A DNA stretch of 64,000 nt from Phycomyces nitens. Taxonomy: Eukaryota; Mucoromycota; Mucoromycetes; Mucorales; Phycomycetaceae. The translations under genes and the position numbers were made by a program. This document shows positions 13,694 through 24,389 of the stretch, piece after piece. The DNA lies in the NCBI GenBank assembly GCA_022702545.1, contig JAHRBC010000001.1, positions 4,278,001-4,342,000 on the forward strand. The letters run 5' to 3'. Under the pieces are notes generated by a model. That model had not been told where the DNA came from, did not search any database, and saw only the letters and a list, made by a program, of their open reading frames with translations. Within the stretch, counting starts at the first letter, position 1; each line of letters opens with the position of its first letter.

Positions 13694-14263
13694 ATGTCTG
13701 GTCCATTTATGAATCAATCCCAATCAGGTCCTCGTTCTGTCCTTCTCCAGGTCGAAGATCAGTACAACAAGCGAATCGACGACGACATTGCAAAACTGGT
13801 CGATTGTTTTGCTGATATTATCAAAGTGGGCGAGGTAGGCCAGCCATCGTCATGTTATTCTTCAAAGCATTGACATCCATCCAAAGAACAAAGACAAGGA
13901 TAAGTTTAAAGTTGCCCAAGAAGGCTATCAGATAGAGAGCCAAACAGCCCAAATAGTAAGGCCTCTTTACACGTACATAGATATCCTTTGTATAACCTTT
14001 TTAAAAAAAATTCTTTATAGGTGCGATCTTCTGAATCATTGCTTGGCTTGATTACAGAACTTAAACAGCACTTGCTTCTCAACGACACTCACACCCTATC
14101 ACGACTCTATAACGATCGTTCCGAAATACTAAAGGCTCAAAAGCAGGATATTCAGACTACTCTGATCGATATGAAGCATGGTCTGTCTTCTGCTATATAT
14201 GATATGGAATCTGTCTATTATCGCTCTCTTACACAAGGATCTCCTGCACACCATTCTTTATAA
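13694..14263 (+). CDS. MED22: Mediator complex subunit 22
   Basis: Head-module subunit of the Mediator coactivator, bridging regulators and RNA polymerase II in the nucleus. Three exons give a protein of about 140 residues starting MSGPFMNQSQSGPRSVLLQV. The family core is visible: EDQYNKRIDDDIAKLVDCF, then KDKFKVAQEGYQIESQTAQI, then VRSSESLLGLITELKQHLL. The first intron (GTAGGC...AAAG) follows IIKVGE and the second (GTAAGG...TTATAG) follows TAQI; both keep frame. Length and order match fungal Srb6/Med22. It ends tail-to-tail with MDL1, 155 bp apart. Confidence 0.93.
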
Positions 14264-14418
14264 ACAAACAATTAATCATGAAAGCAAAACAAAAAAGAAA
14301 GAGTCAGGGTTTGTACATAGTATTTTGATCTATTGGAAATATTTCTATTGAAGAGATGGGAGTAGTTTCTAGTATTTTGAATGTAAAGATGGGAGGTTGT
14401 GGTTTATATAATACGGGA

Positions 14419-16715
14419 TCAATGCTTTTCTTCTTCTTCATCATCAGAGTGGGGGTTGCCACCAAGAGACTGGAGCTCAACAAGTCGACGGAAGACGCCT
14501 CCTTCCTTGTGAAGAAGTTCCTGGTATGTGCCAAGCTCAGCGACACCGCCATTGCTTAAGCAGGCTACCAAATCGGCCGAGCGAATGGTTGACAGACGAT
14601 GAGCAATGGTAAACACAGTGCGGCCATGCATAAGGTTGTTCAGCGCATCTTGCACAAGAACCTCAGACTCAGAATCTATTTAGAGCGTTAAGAACGACTT
14701 GAATTCAAGGGAAAATGGATGAGATGCTTACCAAGCGCACTTGTTGCTTCATCCAGAACAAGAATAGATGGGTTCTTGAGAAGAGCGCGTGCGATAGCAA
14801 TTCGCTGCTTTTGTCCTCCACTTAAGCTAATACCACGCTCACCAACCATGGTGTTGTATTTGTCTTGGAAGGAGTTGATAAAAGATGCACAGTTGGCCTT
14901 GGAGGCAGCCTCCTCGATTTCTTCTTGTGTTGCGTCTTCACGGCCATAAGAAATATTCTCTGCAATGGTGCCAGCAAACAAGACTGGTTCCTGGGAGACA
15001 ACACCAACCTTTTCACGCCACCAGTGCAGATTGATATCCTTGATGTTTGTATCATCAATATATATAGCCCCAGAGTTGGGATCATAGTAGCGCAGTAAGA
15101 GAGATCCGATCGTAGACTTTCCTGAACCCGAGGGTCCAACAATAGCCACAACTGTTCCTGGCTCAACTGCGAGGGAAAACTTTTTGAAGATCGTAGACTG
15201 AGGACGGGTGGGATAGGTAAAGTGGATATCATCAAAGCGAATCTTTCCGTGTAGAGAGGGCAGAATCTTTCCACCGGTGGTTTTGATTGGACTCTTGCGT
15301 TCCAATAACTCAAACAGTCTGTCAGAAGCACCCACACCCTTCATAATCTCTGAATAGAAACTTGTCAATCCAGCTAAGGAAGTGCCAACATAGGCTGTAT
15401 AAAGCATGAAGGAAGCCAATTCACCGATTGTGATTGCATTCTCGAGTACCATATGTCCGCCATACCACAAGACAGCCAATACAGCCAAGTTACCCGAAAG
15501 GCCTGCACCTCCAAAGAATGCACCACTGGCCATGGCCTCTTTACGTGCAAGTTCAAAGACGTCTTGTACACGGAGACCATAACGCTTCTCCTCTTGCTTC
15601 TCCTTTGCGAATGCCTGAACAGTTCTGACGGCACTAATTCGCTCCTCAGCCACCTTTGTGATTTCACCCAAGGCAGTTTGTGTCTTGCGAGAAAGGGTCT
15701 TTACATAGCGACCATAGACAATGGCAAAAATGGCGACAGGAGGAACAATAAGCATCATGATTCCAGTCAATTGGGGACTAGAGAAAAAGAGAGGATGTTC
15801 TTTAGTTGTTGTTCCGTTTGGTTTCTCTTCCAATATAACTTACCTTCCGTAAAACATCATGGAAGAACCAACGGCTGCAGTAGCAAGGGCTCTGAATAGA
15901 TCTACTTGTCAGTACCCAGTTCATAAAATGGCACAATTTCCATAAATATACAAGGGATCTAAAGGTACTCTACCTTAATCCATCGCTCACATTGTTGGTC
16001 AGACTTTTACCAACAATTGCAGTATCGACCGAGAGGCGTGAGATAAGTTCACCGGTCCTATTCTTATCAAAAAAGGCCATGTCTTGTTTAAGGATCGACT
16101 TGTAGAGATTCGCACGAAGCCTCTGGATAATTCGTTCTCCCGATATTCTAAATAGTAAAACTCTTCCTGTATTTGCCGCTGCTCCAATCACAAATACGAC
16201 CGAAAGAGCACCAAAGAATTGAGGCATTGATAATCCCATATATTGTTCAGTGCCTGGATGTGACACAATGTCGATGATCTTTCCCATGGAAAACGGAACA
16301 GACTAATATGGAATTAATAAGCAGCTATTATAGTGATAATAAATATGCCTTTACTTACCATTGTCACCGAAGACGATATGATGAGAAGTCCAATAGCAGC
16401 TATGTACAAGTATTAGCTGTCTTTATTGATCTCCAATAGAATATTAAATGTACCAGTGATACTCTTGGCTTCGGGTTTTGCCAGTGCAAAAAGTCGTTTT
16501 ACATCGCTAATATCTTTCTTCTTTTTGATTTCCTCTACTGCTTTCTCTGGTACCCTGTGCTTGTGGGCACTAGAAAACGGAGCTCTTCCGAGTGTTCTCG
16601 GTATCGGTTGAAGGATTGAGGGGCGCGAAAGAAGGACTCTTGGTGATGCTGGATAGCGTCCAAATGCAAGCGCCGATTGCTGTCGACATGCTGTCCAAAG
16701 TCGAGTTCGCAGCAT
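14419..16715 (-). CDS. MDL1: Mitochondrial ABC exporter, Mdl1/ABCB10 type
   Basis: Half-size ABC exporter of the mitochondrial inner membrane; yeast Mdl1 exports peptides from the matrix. The N-terminus MLRTRLWTACRQQSALAFGR is Arg-rich and lacks acidic residues, as in a targeting presequence. The transmembrane domain lies at about 16.3-15.35 kb, with the intracellular-loop sequence ITKVAEERISAVRTVQAF. The nucleotide-binding domain shows Walker A GPSGSGKST, Q-loop GVVSQEPVLF, signature LSGGQKQRIAIARALL, Walker B ILVLDEATSAL and H-loop IAHRLSTIRSAD, all intact. The C-terminus is acidic (DDEEEEKH). The ATG at 16715 is preferred because it starts the presequence; an upstream in-frame start would add a hydrophobic stretch. 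The divergent promoter shared with the PP2C gene is about 185 bp. ABCB10-like versus Mdl2-like cannot be separated here. Confidence 0.92.
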
Positions 16716-16900
16716 GGCAATGGTACCAAGAGAGAAATAAAAGAGCGGTGACAAGGCAATAAAAGAAAAGGATAAACTCCACCCCGGTCTTTGCACGTGA
16801 CCCAGCTCGGCTAATGCAACTCTTTTTGTGCGTACGGGACTTGAATATATATCTAGGCCATCTTTACGCTTAATCCAATTCTTTCTTTCTCATTCACGTC

Positions 16901-18311
16901 ATGGGCCAAACATTATCAGAACCAATCACTGAAAAAGAGTCTGAAGAAGGAGAAAGCCAAAGGGTTATATACGCTGCATCTGCCATGCAAGGGTGGCGCA
17001 TTAGTAAATGAACTTCTATAAGCATTCTTCTGTAATGTATTCACAAGGTATGGTTAGGCATGGAGGATGCCCATATCACTATAGCAGAAGACGAAGAGAC
17101 ACACGCCAGTCTTTTTGCAGTGTTTGACGGTCATGGTGGTGCAAAAACAGCCAAGTACAGTAAAGATCACATTCCTGATCTTCTGTTGAAGTCAGAAGCT
17201 TTCAAAAAAGGTTGCTTCCGTGATGCACTTGGACAAAGCTTTCTGGGTATAGATGAATCCCTTAGGAAAGGTACTGGATTTCATACTATTATTCGAAAAA
17301 TTAAGGTTGTATACTATCTAGATCCACAGTATGTAAATGATCCTTCTGGATGTACTGCGGTTGTGGCTCTCTTGACCAGTCAAAATACTCTTTTTGTGGT
17401 AAGCAACAGAGACTGGCGAATCAGAAACATAAAAGGATACGAGACTAAAGGCTCTATAATCAGAGCAACGCTGGAGATTCTCGGGCTGTTATCTGTACAG
17501 ATGGTCAGGCTCTTGCCTTGTCTCAGGATCACAAACCTACTGATCCAAAAGAAACCGAAAGGATTGAGAATGCCGGTGGTTTTGTTAGATTGGCTAGAGT
17601 GAATGGTTAGTTGTCATTTATTTAAGGAGGTTGCTGTATTAAATATGAACACAGGAAAATTGGCGCTCTCGAGAGCACTGGGTGACTTTGACTACAAAAT
17701 GGGCGACCTCCCACCTGAGCAACAGATTGTTACTGGTAAGCTATATGAATCCAATACATTTGAACAAAAAGGGGGGCCATTTATTAATTCTCTAAAAGCT
17801 GTTCCTGACATTGTCGAGCACCCTCTGACAAACAAGGACGATTTTTTGATATTGGCCTGTGATGGTGAGCATACAAGAGGTATAAATACATGGATATTGA
17901 TTGTGTTTTGGTAAAGGAATCTGGGACTGCATGACAAACAATGAAGTCGTTATCTTTGTCCAGCATTATCTGGGCTTAAAGACGTGTCTAAAGGACATTT
18001 GTGAACGGTTAATGGACAATTGTCTTTCAACAAAAAGAGGACAAGCATTTGGACAAGACAATATGACTGTCATTCTGGTGGGTTTCCTAAACGGAACATC
18101 CGAGAAATGGTACGAGTCAATGGCAGAGAAATACAAGGACGTCAAATTGCCAGAAACCACCTATCCTACCGCAACATTGGTCAAACGAAGTATACGAGAA
18201 AAAGATGTGTCTGAAGAACCTAACAATAGTGGGATCTCAACCAATGTTGTGTTATATAACGATGGCTCAGCTTTACAAAAAAAAGACAATGATACAGAGC
18301 CTTCTCTTTAA
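16901..18311 (+). CDS. PTC2: PP2C-type Ser/Thr phosphatase (Ptc2/Ptc3-like)
   Basis: Mg/Mn-dependent phosphatase that dampens stress and checkpoint kinases in yeast. The N-terminus [10 protein letters not shown] has Gly2 and a small residue pattern compatible with N-myristoylation, as in Ptc2/3. Conserved metal-binding and catalytic motifs are present across five or six exons: MQGWRISMEDAH (joined over the first intron), [38 protein letters not shown] (joined over an intron at about 17401-17462), [27 protein letters not shown] and [10 protein letters not shown]. The metal-binding aspartates DGHGG, CDG and QDNMT are intact. The C-terminal tail is Ser/Asn-rich. An open frame reading through intron 2 explains non-family residues in simple translations. 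Confidence 0.92.
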
Positions 18312-18690
18312 TGAATAAAACCCAAACTGATAATAGTGTTAGAGATATATACTATCTTTAAAGAAAATTGGGATAATCATATATAAGCATTTGATTGTGG
18401 GTTAATTAAAAGATAGTAAAGAGTAATGATGTTGAATTATGGGATTGGACTAGCTTATTAATATAAGACTCTTTATAAAAGCATTTATTTTGACCGTATT
18501 ATTCATGAATTCTATGGCCTTTCAAGTAGAGGTAGGAGATCAATAATAACGATGCTTACATTGGATGAACAGTTGGTCCTTGATTTTCTTGAAACACGTA
18601 TTATTTGGAACTAATAAGGCAAACCATGATAACAGCTTTATTGCCGAGACCTAGATTTTTTATTACTAAAATACTTTTGCTTACTCATGA

Positions 18691-18895
18691 TTAAGAAACA
18701 ATTGATTTTGAGACAATTGACTTGCGGGATTCTTTTATATCAATACCGAAAGCATGTCTTAAAGTATTTTCGGTAATTTGATAAGCCCGTCGTCCAGATA
18801 CTTGCCATCGATTACAGTAACCCATTATTTCCATACTTTGCACGACCCAAGCTCGTCCTGGCAAACTTTGAATAAACTGTCAATTTTCGTCTCAA
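18691..18895 (-). pseudogene. Degenerate coding remnant (unknown, probably transposon-derived)
   Basis: A minus-strand frame reads SLPGRAWVVQSMEIMGYCNR, then QVSGRRAYQITENTLRHAFG, ending in TAA at 18691. Residue usage is protein-like, but there is no start codon and the frame is broken upstream. A second minus-strand fragment at about 19500-19625 reads AEWHDLIKNNYNGKSVKAYC with a CGGC zinc-knuckle-like pair and stops soon after; it may belong to the same decayed element. No family was recognised. Confidence 0.35.
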
Positions 18896-20789
18896 TTGCT
18901 TATCTTGGTCTATTTTCTACAGCTTCGAGACTCCTATCTTTATATTAAAGTAATGGCCAAGCTTGCCTTTTTTTTTTACCAAGACATGCCTTTATCTTCA
19001 TGTCTTTAAAGGCTCTATATAAAAATTGCCAGACATTGTGGAAAATGTCTACTTTTTAATATTCATCTAGAAACAACGTATAGTCAAAAACGAACAGCTC
19101 TGATAATCCAAAGAACCTTCTTTGATCCAATATATAGAAAATTCACTAACAAAATCATGTTTTTGATCTTATAAAAATTTGTAAAGGCTTTTGGCAGTTT
19201 CTCATGGTCAATCATATTTTCCCATTTACTTTAATATAAATTGGGATAGCCATCAAGGGCTTGTTATTTATTCTTTTGAGCTCATCTATTTCATGTCAGA
19301 TGAAATAAGATTTCTACAAAAGACATCAGTGTCAGGGATTAAAGAGTGTACTGGGTGTTCGTATAACTCACTCTACCAACATCTTCATTGCGTCTTTAAT
19401 TATCATATCAGTGGACAAAAGCCATTTTTTTAGAACCAGATATATTGTTAGAAATATCGTTTATGTGATCTTTCTCATTATTCAAGAGCCTGTAGTTTGA
19501 ACCTGTCGATTTGGTGCTAACAAATTCTTACAACCACCACAATATGCTTTGACACTTTTGCCATTATAGTTGTTCTTGATCAAATCGTGCCATTCTGCAA
19601 TCAATTCTACCCATTTTACATTCTTTTTTTTTTATTATTAATTTTAAAAGTAGAAAAAGCAATTTCTAATATTATTGAAAGAAAAATGAGAGTTTGGTTA
19701 TTGGTTAATATACCTTTTTTTTTTGCATAAAACAGTATCTATATTATTATAAAGCCCACTTTATAGTGTTTTCTGCCAGGAAAAAGGCTGGCCAAGTAAA
19801 ACACGCAAAAAAAGGAGCGGAGGTATCTTTATCAGAAATATTCCTTGCTTGATCTTTTAGGATCAACCTCAATGGGTATCCATTTGCTTTCTATCCAAGT
19901 ATTAACGAGGTATAATTATAATACAAGGTCTTCCCATCAAAATTTGGTCTTTCCCAAACAAATTAAATAACTGAGCAACTCGTATAAAATGGTTTGACTC
20001 GAGGTTTATTTCCATGTCGACACATCTTTCATGGAGACATACAACGTTTAACCCATTATTTACAGTCTTTTTTTTTTGTGATGGCATTGCTTCTGGCCTG
20101 AAATCTTTCAAGAAGAATATCCTGGTAATCCAAATGATGCTTCTTGACAATTTTTTTCGACTTGGAAAATAATTCCTCGGCAGAGAGTAGGAAAGAGCTC
20201 CTAGATAGACTCTTTGAAGATCATCCCTATCAAGTATAATATTCGCTTGGATATTTAACTAATGGATTATTGGCAATAATAAATTAAACTTTACAAGTAG
20301 TATCCCATTCAACCATTTTGACTTGGCAGTATCCGATACCTTTGACAGATAATTCAGGCAGCATGATAATATTCTCGGGTCTCTTGGTTGCTATCGTTAC
20401 CAGAGCTGGTTTTCCTGTTTTTGATCTGACCTGGCCATTGACAATCTTGATGCTGAATTCTACTTGGTATGCAAGTATACAATTCTGATTATAAAAGATC
20501 ACATTAAGTTGGAGACTAATTAAAGAATATTTTCCGTTCATAATAGTTTCCTTGTCGTGTCTCTTTTCCTCTATTGGTACTTAATTTTTCAAGCTAATCC
20601 TCTAACCAAGGTTAAAAAACTTGCACATTGTGGATATACTGATACTTGTAATGTCATAAATATCTCCAGTATCTCCAACTTGATCTCCCCTAGCCTTACT
20701 GTATTTTTTTTCACTATAGCGTCAAGGATGAAACCTTTATGATGTTACTTGGGTTTTCTTTGACCTTTACCACCTAGTAACTTGTTTAT

Positions 20790-20985
20790 CATGGGGCATG
20801 TTTTTCTTTGAATCTCTTGACTATTCCGGAAACAGTATCCCTGGAAATAATTGAGCTCCTTGACAATTTCTGTTGGAGTCTTTAGGTGATTGGTGCTTTT
20901 GAATAGCAAGTTTTTGGATATGAGGATATCTTGTCACTTGATAGCGTCCTGATCTCTTTCTTATCTTTTTCTTTTTCTTGAATTT
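20790..20985 (-). pseudogene. Tc1/mariner-like transposase N-terminal remnant
   Basis: The minus strand encodes KRSGRYQV, then LKTPTEIVKELN in one frame and SRDTVSGIVKRFKEK in another. Together these resemble the helix-turn-helix DNA-binding region of Tc1/mariner transposases (TPTEIVKELN-S-DTV pattern). The frame changes within the domain and no catalytic DDE region was found downstream, so the copy is dead. The Tc1/mariner assignment rests on this short pattern only. Confidence 0.5.
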
Positions 20986-21576
20986 GTTGGCTGTATTGAT
21001 TTTTTAAAAGATAATAATCAGAATAAAAGAATACAAGTGTCATGTCCACTTTTCTGGTATTCTTTACTGTCGTTATTAATCTACCATTCCTTATTTCTAA
21101 AGCAATTTGCCTAGAGACTTTTTTTAATTATCTATCATTTATTTTTTATTTTGTATGTTAGTATCCCAATTTCAATACGTAACATTCGGTCAGTTGAATT
21201 GTATGGCAAGATCCAAATTTCAATGTGAAAACTCTGTAGTTTCATGGTATGAAACGGTATGATAAAAGTTATCAACAATAAGATTAGGTTTATCCAACAA
21301 CCAAATTTTACATGAACTTGCTTTGTTTGTATATTAATTTAAATGATGAAAAAAGAAAAAAAGTATTCTATGCATGACACAATAGCCAACAAATAATACA
21401 ATGATGTTATAATCATCAAATATTGACCCATAAAAAACATGGCAGGTATCTAATAGTACGTCGAGCTTCTTTCTGTTGAATTAATGATTTGAAACTGATA
21501 TGATAAGCGATAGTGTCTTCTAAAGGACCTCGTGTTGTTTACTTGTTATCTTTGTATTTATATCAATACAAAGATA

Positions 21577-22407
21577 ATGGCTGAAACTATTTCTGAATCC
21601 ATTGTATGTTTAGTGTATTAGCTAAAGTTATAAATATCATATATCTTGCTTTGTACTCATTATTGTTATTGTTTATTTGTTTCTTGATTCCTGTGCCAGT
21701 GTAGAATGGTTTTTTTTTAATGTAATTTATCGATTTATAATCTATACTTTCCTAACAATAATATTTTGTTCGTTTAATGCTTGCTATGCTTAATGATAGT
21801 ATTGATATCTTGGATGGTCATGTTCGTGTCCAAGGAGAAAAAAGCTCAAGGACAAAGTGATCAAATGTAACACAGATGAAAAAGGTGTTTCATGATTTGA
21901 ATCATTTTTTGTTTTTTTTTTGGTTGATTCAATAAATATCATCAATTGGCCTTTTTAAACAAATCGATACCAATTATGACTCTAAACCCCATAGTTTGTA
22001 CGCAGGGACCACAAGCTCTGTGCGTGTCATTTGTGAATGTACAACAGGAGCCGTAGAGGTCATGTCGTTTGGTTTGGCTGCTTAATTATCAATACCATGG
22101 GCTCAATTGCTACTGTTGGATATTTTGATTTTTAAAGGCTGTATTCTTGAAAAATAAAATAGGATGAGCCTGCAGATAGTAAAAAAGTACTACCTATTAC
22201 CAATCTAGACTCCATGGTTACCTAGATATAGGGTTCATGTGCCAAGGATCCAGATGTGGGTGCCTTTTGTTCCTATGTTCTAGCCATAGAAAGAAATTTG
22301 GCCGGTGAATTGGTCCGAGTATTCGTTGGCGTTCCTTTCAAAGTTACAGCTGTTTATAGACCTTGCACCCAAGACCTGGTCATATTGACTCCATTCTAGA
22401 CTCTATT
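21577..22407 (+). pseudogene. Broken plus-strand gene of unknown function
   Basis: Starts MAETISESI after a TATA-like region, then shows separate protein-like stretches: MLNDSIDILDGHVRVQGEKS at about 21787, KPHSLYAGTTSSVRVICECT at about 21982-22084 ending in TAA, and DVGAFCSYVLAIERNLAGEL at about 22249-22398 ending in TAG. I could not join them with GT-AG introns without stops, so it is more likely a relic than a spliced gene. Family unknown. Confidence 0.35.
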
Positions 22408-23577
22408 GTGATTGTTGGTTGCCACAAAATTCCAGACTGTCTATTTGTAGCAAGGTGTAAATGATAATAATACATCCCTTAATTTATGCGATATGAATAA
22501 TACAAAGTCAAGATGGATTGTTTACTTTTTTTTAAAAAAAAAAATGGTGCCAATAAAGAGGTCATGGCTTGAAAAGATCAGCATAAACACTGTCATTTCA
22601 AACTATTAATTTTTGGTTTCCATCGTTACACATCCAGTAAATAAATAATATAATAACCGAAAGGGTCTGGGTCATCAACAAAAAAATATAAGATTATGTA
22701 TAAATATATAACATGTACTACCATCCAAGACAACACCATCTAAAATAAGAATTACCCCTCTCTCAAATTATGGACAAGAGCCCCAAGAAAAACACACGAC
22801 ATAAAGTACAAGAGGTGTATTGACCACAACTTATTTGTATATAGACATACGAATTCGCGTTTCCATGCTACTGGTGACTAAAATTATAAATAATTTGACA
22901 AATCTAAAAACAAATATATTTTTGGTTAGCTGTTCTATAATGGTTGCATATTGTCCTACAATGAAGATCCATGTATCCTTGGTAATGCCATAGACCCATC
23001 TAGTACTGTAAATGAAACATGAGATTAAGAGACTGAGAATATTTCAATTTTTGAGATACTTGTATATTTTCTATTGGCCAAATTATATTTTCAAGAGAAA
23101 TGGTATGCTTTCAACTGAAATTGAGTGCAATTCCAAATTTTATTATAATAAGGTTAGGTGGGAAGAGGTAAATTGAACACCAGTGACGGAATATATCTAG
23201 TATTTAGCAGAATTTTAAGCCTATTGAAAAAGGCCATCGTTTAGATAAAAAGATATTTCCAATTGATTTCATTGGCAAGGAATCATCTTTAGTATTGAAC
23301 CGATTATGAAATAGCCAAGGCTCTATGGCTTGATTGCAGAAGGACTATTCCAAGTACACCCCACTACAAATGTATAATCTTTTACAATCGGAAAACAAGT
23401 CTTTGACCAAAGTTACTTGTGAATCGAGGCTAATATTCATAATCTATTTATTGTCCATTGACAAAGACCAGCTTACACAAGAAATAAATGTACTCGATTA
23501 GAACATAAAATAATCTAAAAGAGGCCCTGTGAATCTTGTTTTTATTTTCATGAGGCTTGAAGGTTTAGTTGATCATA

Positions 23578-23785
23578 AACATTCAAACATCAGCCCCATA
23601 AAGCATGGGATTGTCCTTGTTGCAAGGATCCGTGGCGTAAAACAATGGACGCTATTTTGAAAGATGTAGGCCTTACATTACTCGCTGGTAATTTAATTGG
23701 TCTTTTTCAAATACTTCCTTTCAAGCCAAGGCATTCTCTACTCACACAATTGTTGACAAATAATGCAGGGAAATTTAATTTCTAA
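23578..23785 (+). pseudogene. Decayed Cys-rich coding remnant
   Basis: A plus-strand frame reads HKAWDCPCCKDPWRKTMDAI, then LKDVGLTLLAGNLIGLFQIL, ending at a TAA. Slightly upstream in the same frame, interrupted by stops, is PCESCFYFH. The CxxC plus CPCC arrangement suggests a lost zinc-binding domain, as seen in some transposon proteins. There is no start codon. Confidence 0.35.
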
Positions 23786-24389
23786 TGGCCCATCAAGAGT
23801 CTGATCCTATTGTCTGTACTGTATAACTAGGTGTCTAATTGTGACATTTATTAAATTGAAACGCCTTTATGTATTAATGAGTACTTGGCCTTGTTGAACT
23901 ATGGATTCTAGATAAGGCTAAAAAGAAAAACAAAATAAAGAAAAATATGTGCAGAAGAATAATGGCCAAGAAGGATTCTGAAACCAGAATTGGCAGACAC
24001 AAATGACTTATTTAGCTGTTGCTAGGATACACCAAGATACAATTGCAGAATTAAATATATCAGATGTAATATATATTTTTATGATTAAAAAGAAAACATT
24101 CGCGTATAGATGCATAGAGACTGTGACAAAACCTTGATTATCTGTTACACGGCATGATTACTAAAGATATATTAATGTTCCTGGAGTGTGTTCTCCATTG
24201 AAAAACGTAACTCTGCACGCGTTTATTGAATAGTCTTTGCAAGTAAGGACATGATGTCCGTCAATAAAGTTTCTTTGGATTCATTAAAGAAAAACAGGGG
24301 AATTGGTTTAGGTTTTTTATTTCGGCATGCAGAAAACAAATGAAAAAGCAAAAAAAAAGGGGGATGAAGGGCAGGTTGGAGAATGACAA

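Larger units (their letters stand above)
18312..24389. other. 6-kb gene desert with decayed coding remnants
   Basis: No intact gene. AT-rich sequence with homopolymer runs and several short stretches of protein-like reading frame on both strands, each broken by stops or frameshifts. The four clearest pieces are listed separately. The pattern fits old, mutated transposable elements or gene relics. Confidence 0.6.
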
